The notes beneath the pieces are model-generated. The model was not told where the DNA came from, did no database searches, and was given only the letters and a program-made list of their open reading frames with translations. Shown piece by piece: positions 52,973 to 53,293 of a DNA stretch of 53,293 nucleotides; within the stretch, counting starts at the first letter, position 1, and each line of letters opens with the position of its first letter. This DNA is from an uncultured Deferribacteraceae bacterium (GTDB lineage Bacteria > Chrysiogenota > Deferribacteres > CAMZNJ01): NCBI GenBank assembly GCA_947313855.1, contig CAMZNS010000021.1, forward strand, positions 1-53,293, given 5' to 3'. The position numbers were made by a program, and so were the translations under genes.

Positions 52973-53293
52973 TCATGTGTATTTTGTTGTTACCCTAGTG
53001 ATGGCTGTGAATAGCTTGTCGCCATGGGTTATCACTGCTGTATCGCCGTGCATGTTGGTGCCGTGCATCTTGGTGCCGTGCATCTGTGCAATGCATGGTA
53101 TTGCCGAGAAGTTTTCGATGGTTTGGATATTGTCTTGGTGCTGTGCATCTTGGTGCTGTGCATCTTGGTGCTGTGCATCTTGGTGCTGTGCATCTTGGTG
53201 CTGTGCATCTTGGTGCTGTGCATCTTGGTGCTGTGCATCTTGGTGCTGTGCATCTTGGTGCTGTGCATCTTGGTGCTGTGCGTCTCGGTCGTG
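52973..53293 (-). CDS. 3' part of a repeat-rich gene, probably bioD, cut by window edge
   Basis: A frame open from the window edge to a TGA at 52973-52975 ends 13 bases before bioA, as expected in an operon. The last 60 residues read like a folded protein: DNIQTIENFSAIPCIAQ, then an MHGTKMHGTNMHG mini-repeat and DTAVITHGDKLFTAIT. Upstream, a 15-bp array encodes Gln-His-Gln-Asp-Ala units in this frame. The position before bioA and the ENF-x-x-IP pattern suggest dethiobiotin synthetase, whose C-terminus often has such a strand, but the conserved N-terminal ATP motif is outside the window. Other frames here are simple repeats with early stops. Confidence 0.55.
   Translation of the reverse strand, partial: HDRDAQHQDAQHQDAQHQDAQHQDAQHQDAQHQDAQHQDAQHQDAQHQDAQHQDNIQTIENFSAIPCIAQMHGTKMHGTNMHGDTAVITHGDKLFTAITRVTTKYT
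53129..53284 (-). repeat. 15-bp tandem repeat, about 10 copies, at the right edge
   Basis: The plus-strand unit CATCTTGGTGCTGTG repeats almost perfectly up to the window edge; a diverged pair lies at 53050-53085. It is in frame with the probable bioD. Confidence 0.95.

Noticed and set aside
53032-53268. Met-His-Ser-Thr-Lys repeat frame
   Set aside because: A different frame over the same bases continues into protein-like sequence and ends next to bioA, so this one is a shadow.

Overview
The window is chromosomal DNA from a Gram-negative (diderm) bacterium. Signs of two membranes are four lipoproteins with clear lipoboxes, a LolCDE-type lipoprotein exporter, two outer-membrane beta-barrel candidates ending in Phe, an FtsEX-EnvC cell-separation module and phosphatidylserine decarboxylase. 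A PTS for an amino sugar, a complete arginine deiminase operon, a NhaB antiporter and LDH-like malate dehydrogenase suggest a fermentative or facultative, possibly host- or chitin-associated life. NhaB and the order envC-ctpA-yibQ point towards Proteobacteria, but the phylum cannot be fixed from the sequence alone. No phage, transposase or CRISPR array was seen.

Layout. 1-2600 (mostly minus): truncated lipoprotein, tRNA-Ser(CGA), yebC, psd. 2900-6050: large lipoprotein with a C-terminal GH19 chitinase domain. 6350-8400: glycerophosphodiesterase plus MFS transporter. 8470-11900: gltX (minus) and an AspT/YidE-like transporter. 11900-14100: minisatellites, a PEGA-like lipoprotein and an outer-membrane protein. 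14600-16800: promoter, crr, nagE-like EIICB, terminator. 17250-20640 (minus): thrS-infC-rpmI-rplT. 20800-25830 (minus): EamA transporter, murB, lolC/E-lolD-TRIC. 26135-27115: mdh. 27345-30278 (minus): lipoprotein with two astacin-like protease domains. 30460-38600: ftsE-ftsX-envC-ctpA-yibQ-tsaD-dus. 38700-43570 (minus): arcA-arcB-arcD-like-arcC. 43740-48780 (minus): ABC-2 exporter, uspA, nhaB, YycJ-like hydrolase. 48830-50000: queA, probably leaderless. 50365-51030: small OmpW-like barrel. 51526-end (minus): bioA behind the 3' end of a probable bioD.

The genes form recognisable modules: envelope biogenesis (Lol, FtsEX-EnvC, CtpA, YibQ, MurB, Psd), translation (thrS-infC-rpmI-rplT, gltX, tsaD, dus, queA, tRNA-Ser), arginine fermentation for ATP, and amino-sugar capture (surface chitinase plus GlcNAc-type PTS, a link that is inferred).

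The striking property is a set of short tandem repeats, nearly every one with its own unit, in most intergenic gaps and also in frame inside conserved enzymes (TsaD, Dus, QueA, BioA twice, probable BioD, the protease linker, the YibQ tail). Units inside genes are multiples of three (6, 9, 12, 15, 21 bp), while many intergenic ones are not (7, 10, 13, 14, 16, 17, 28, 45/46 bp). Synonymous codon choice also switches in patches between A/C-ending and G/T-ending codons, from gene to gene and within genes. Together these suggest a genome with ongoing repeat expansion and an unusual strand-mutation pattern.
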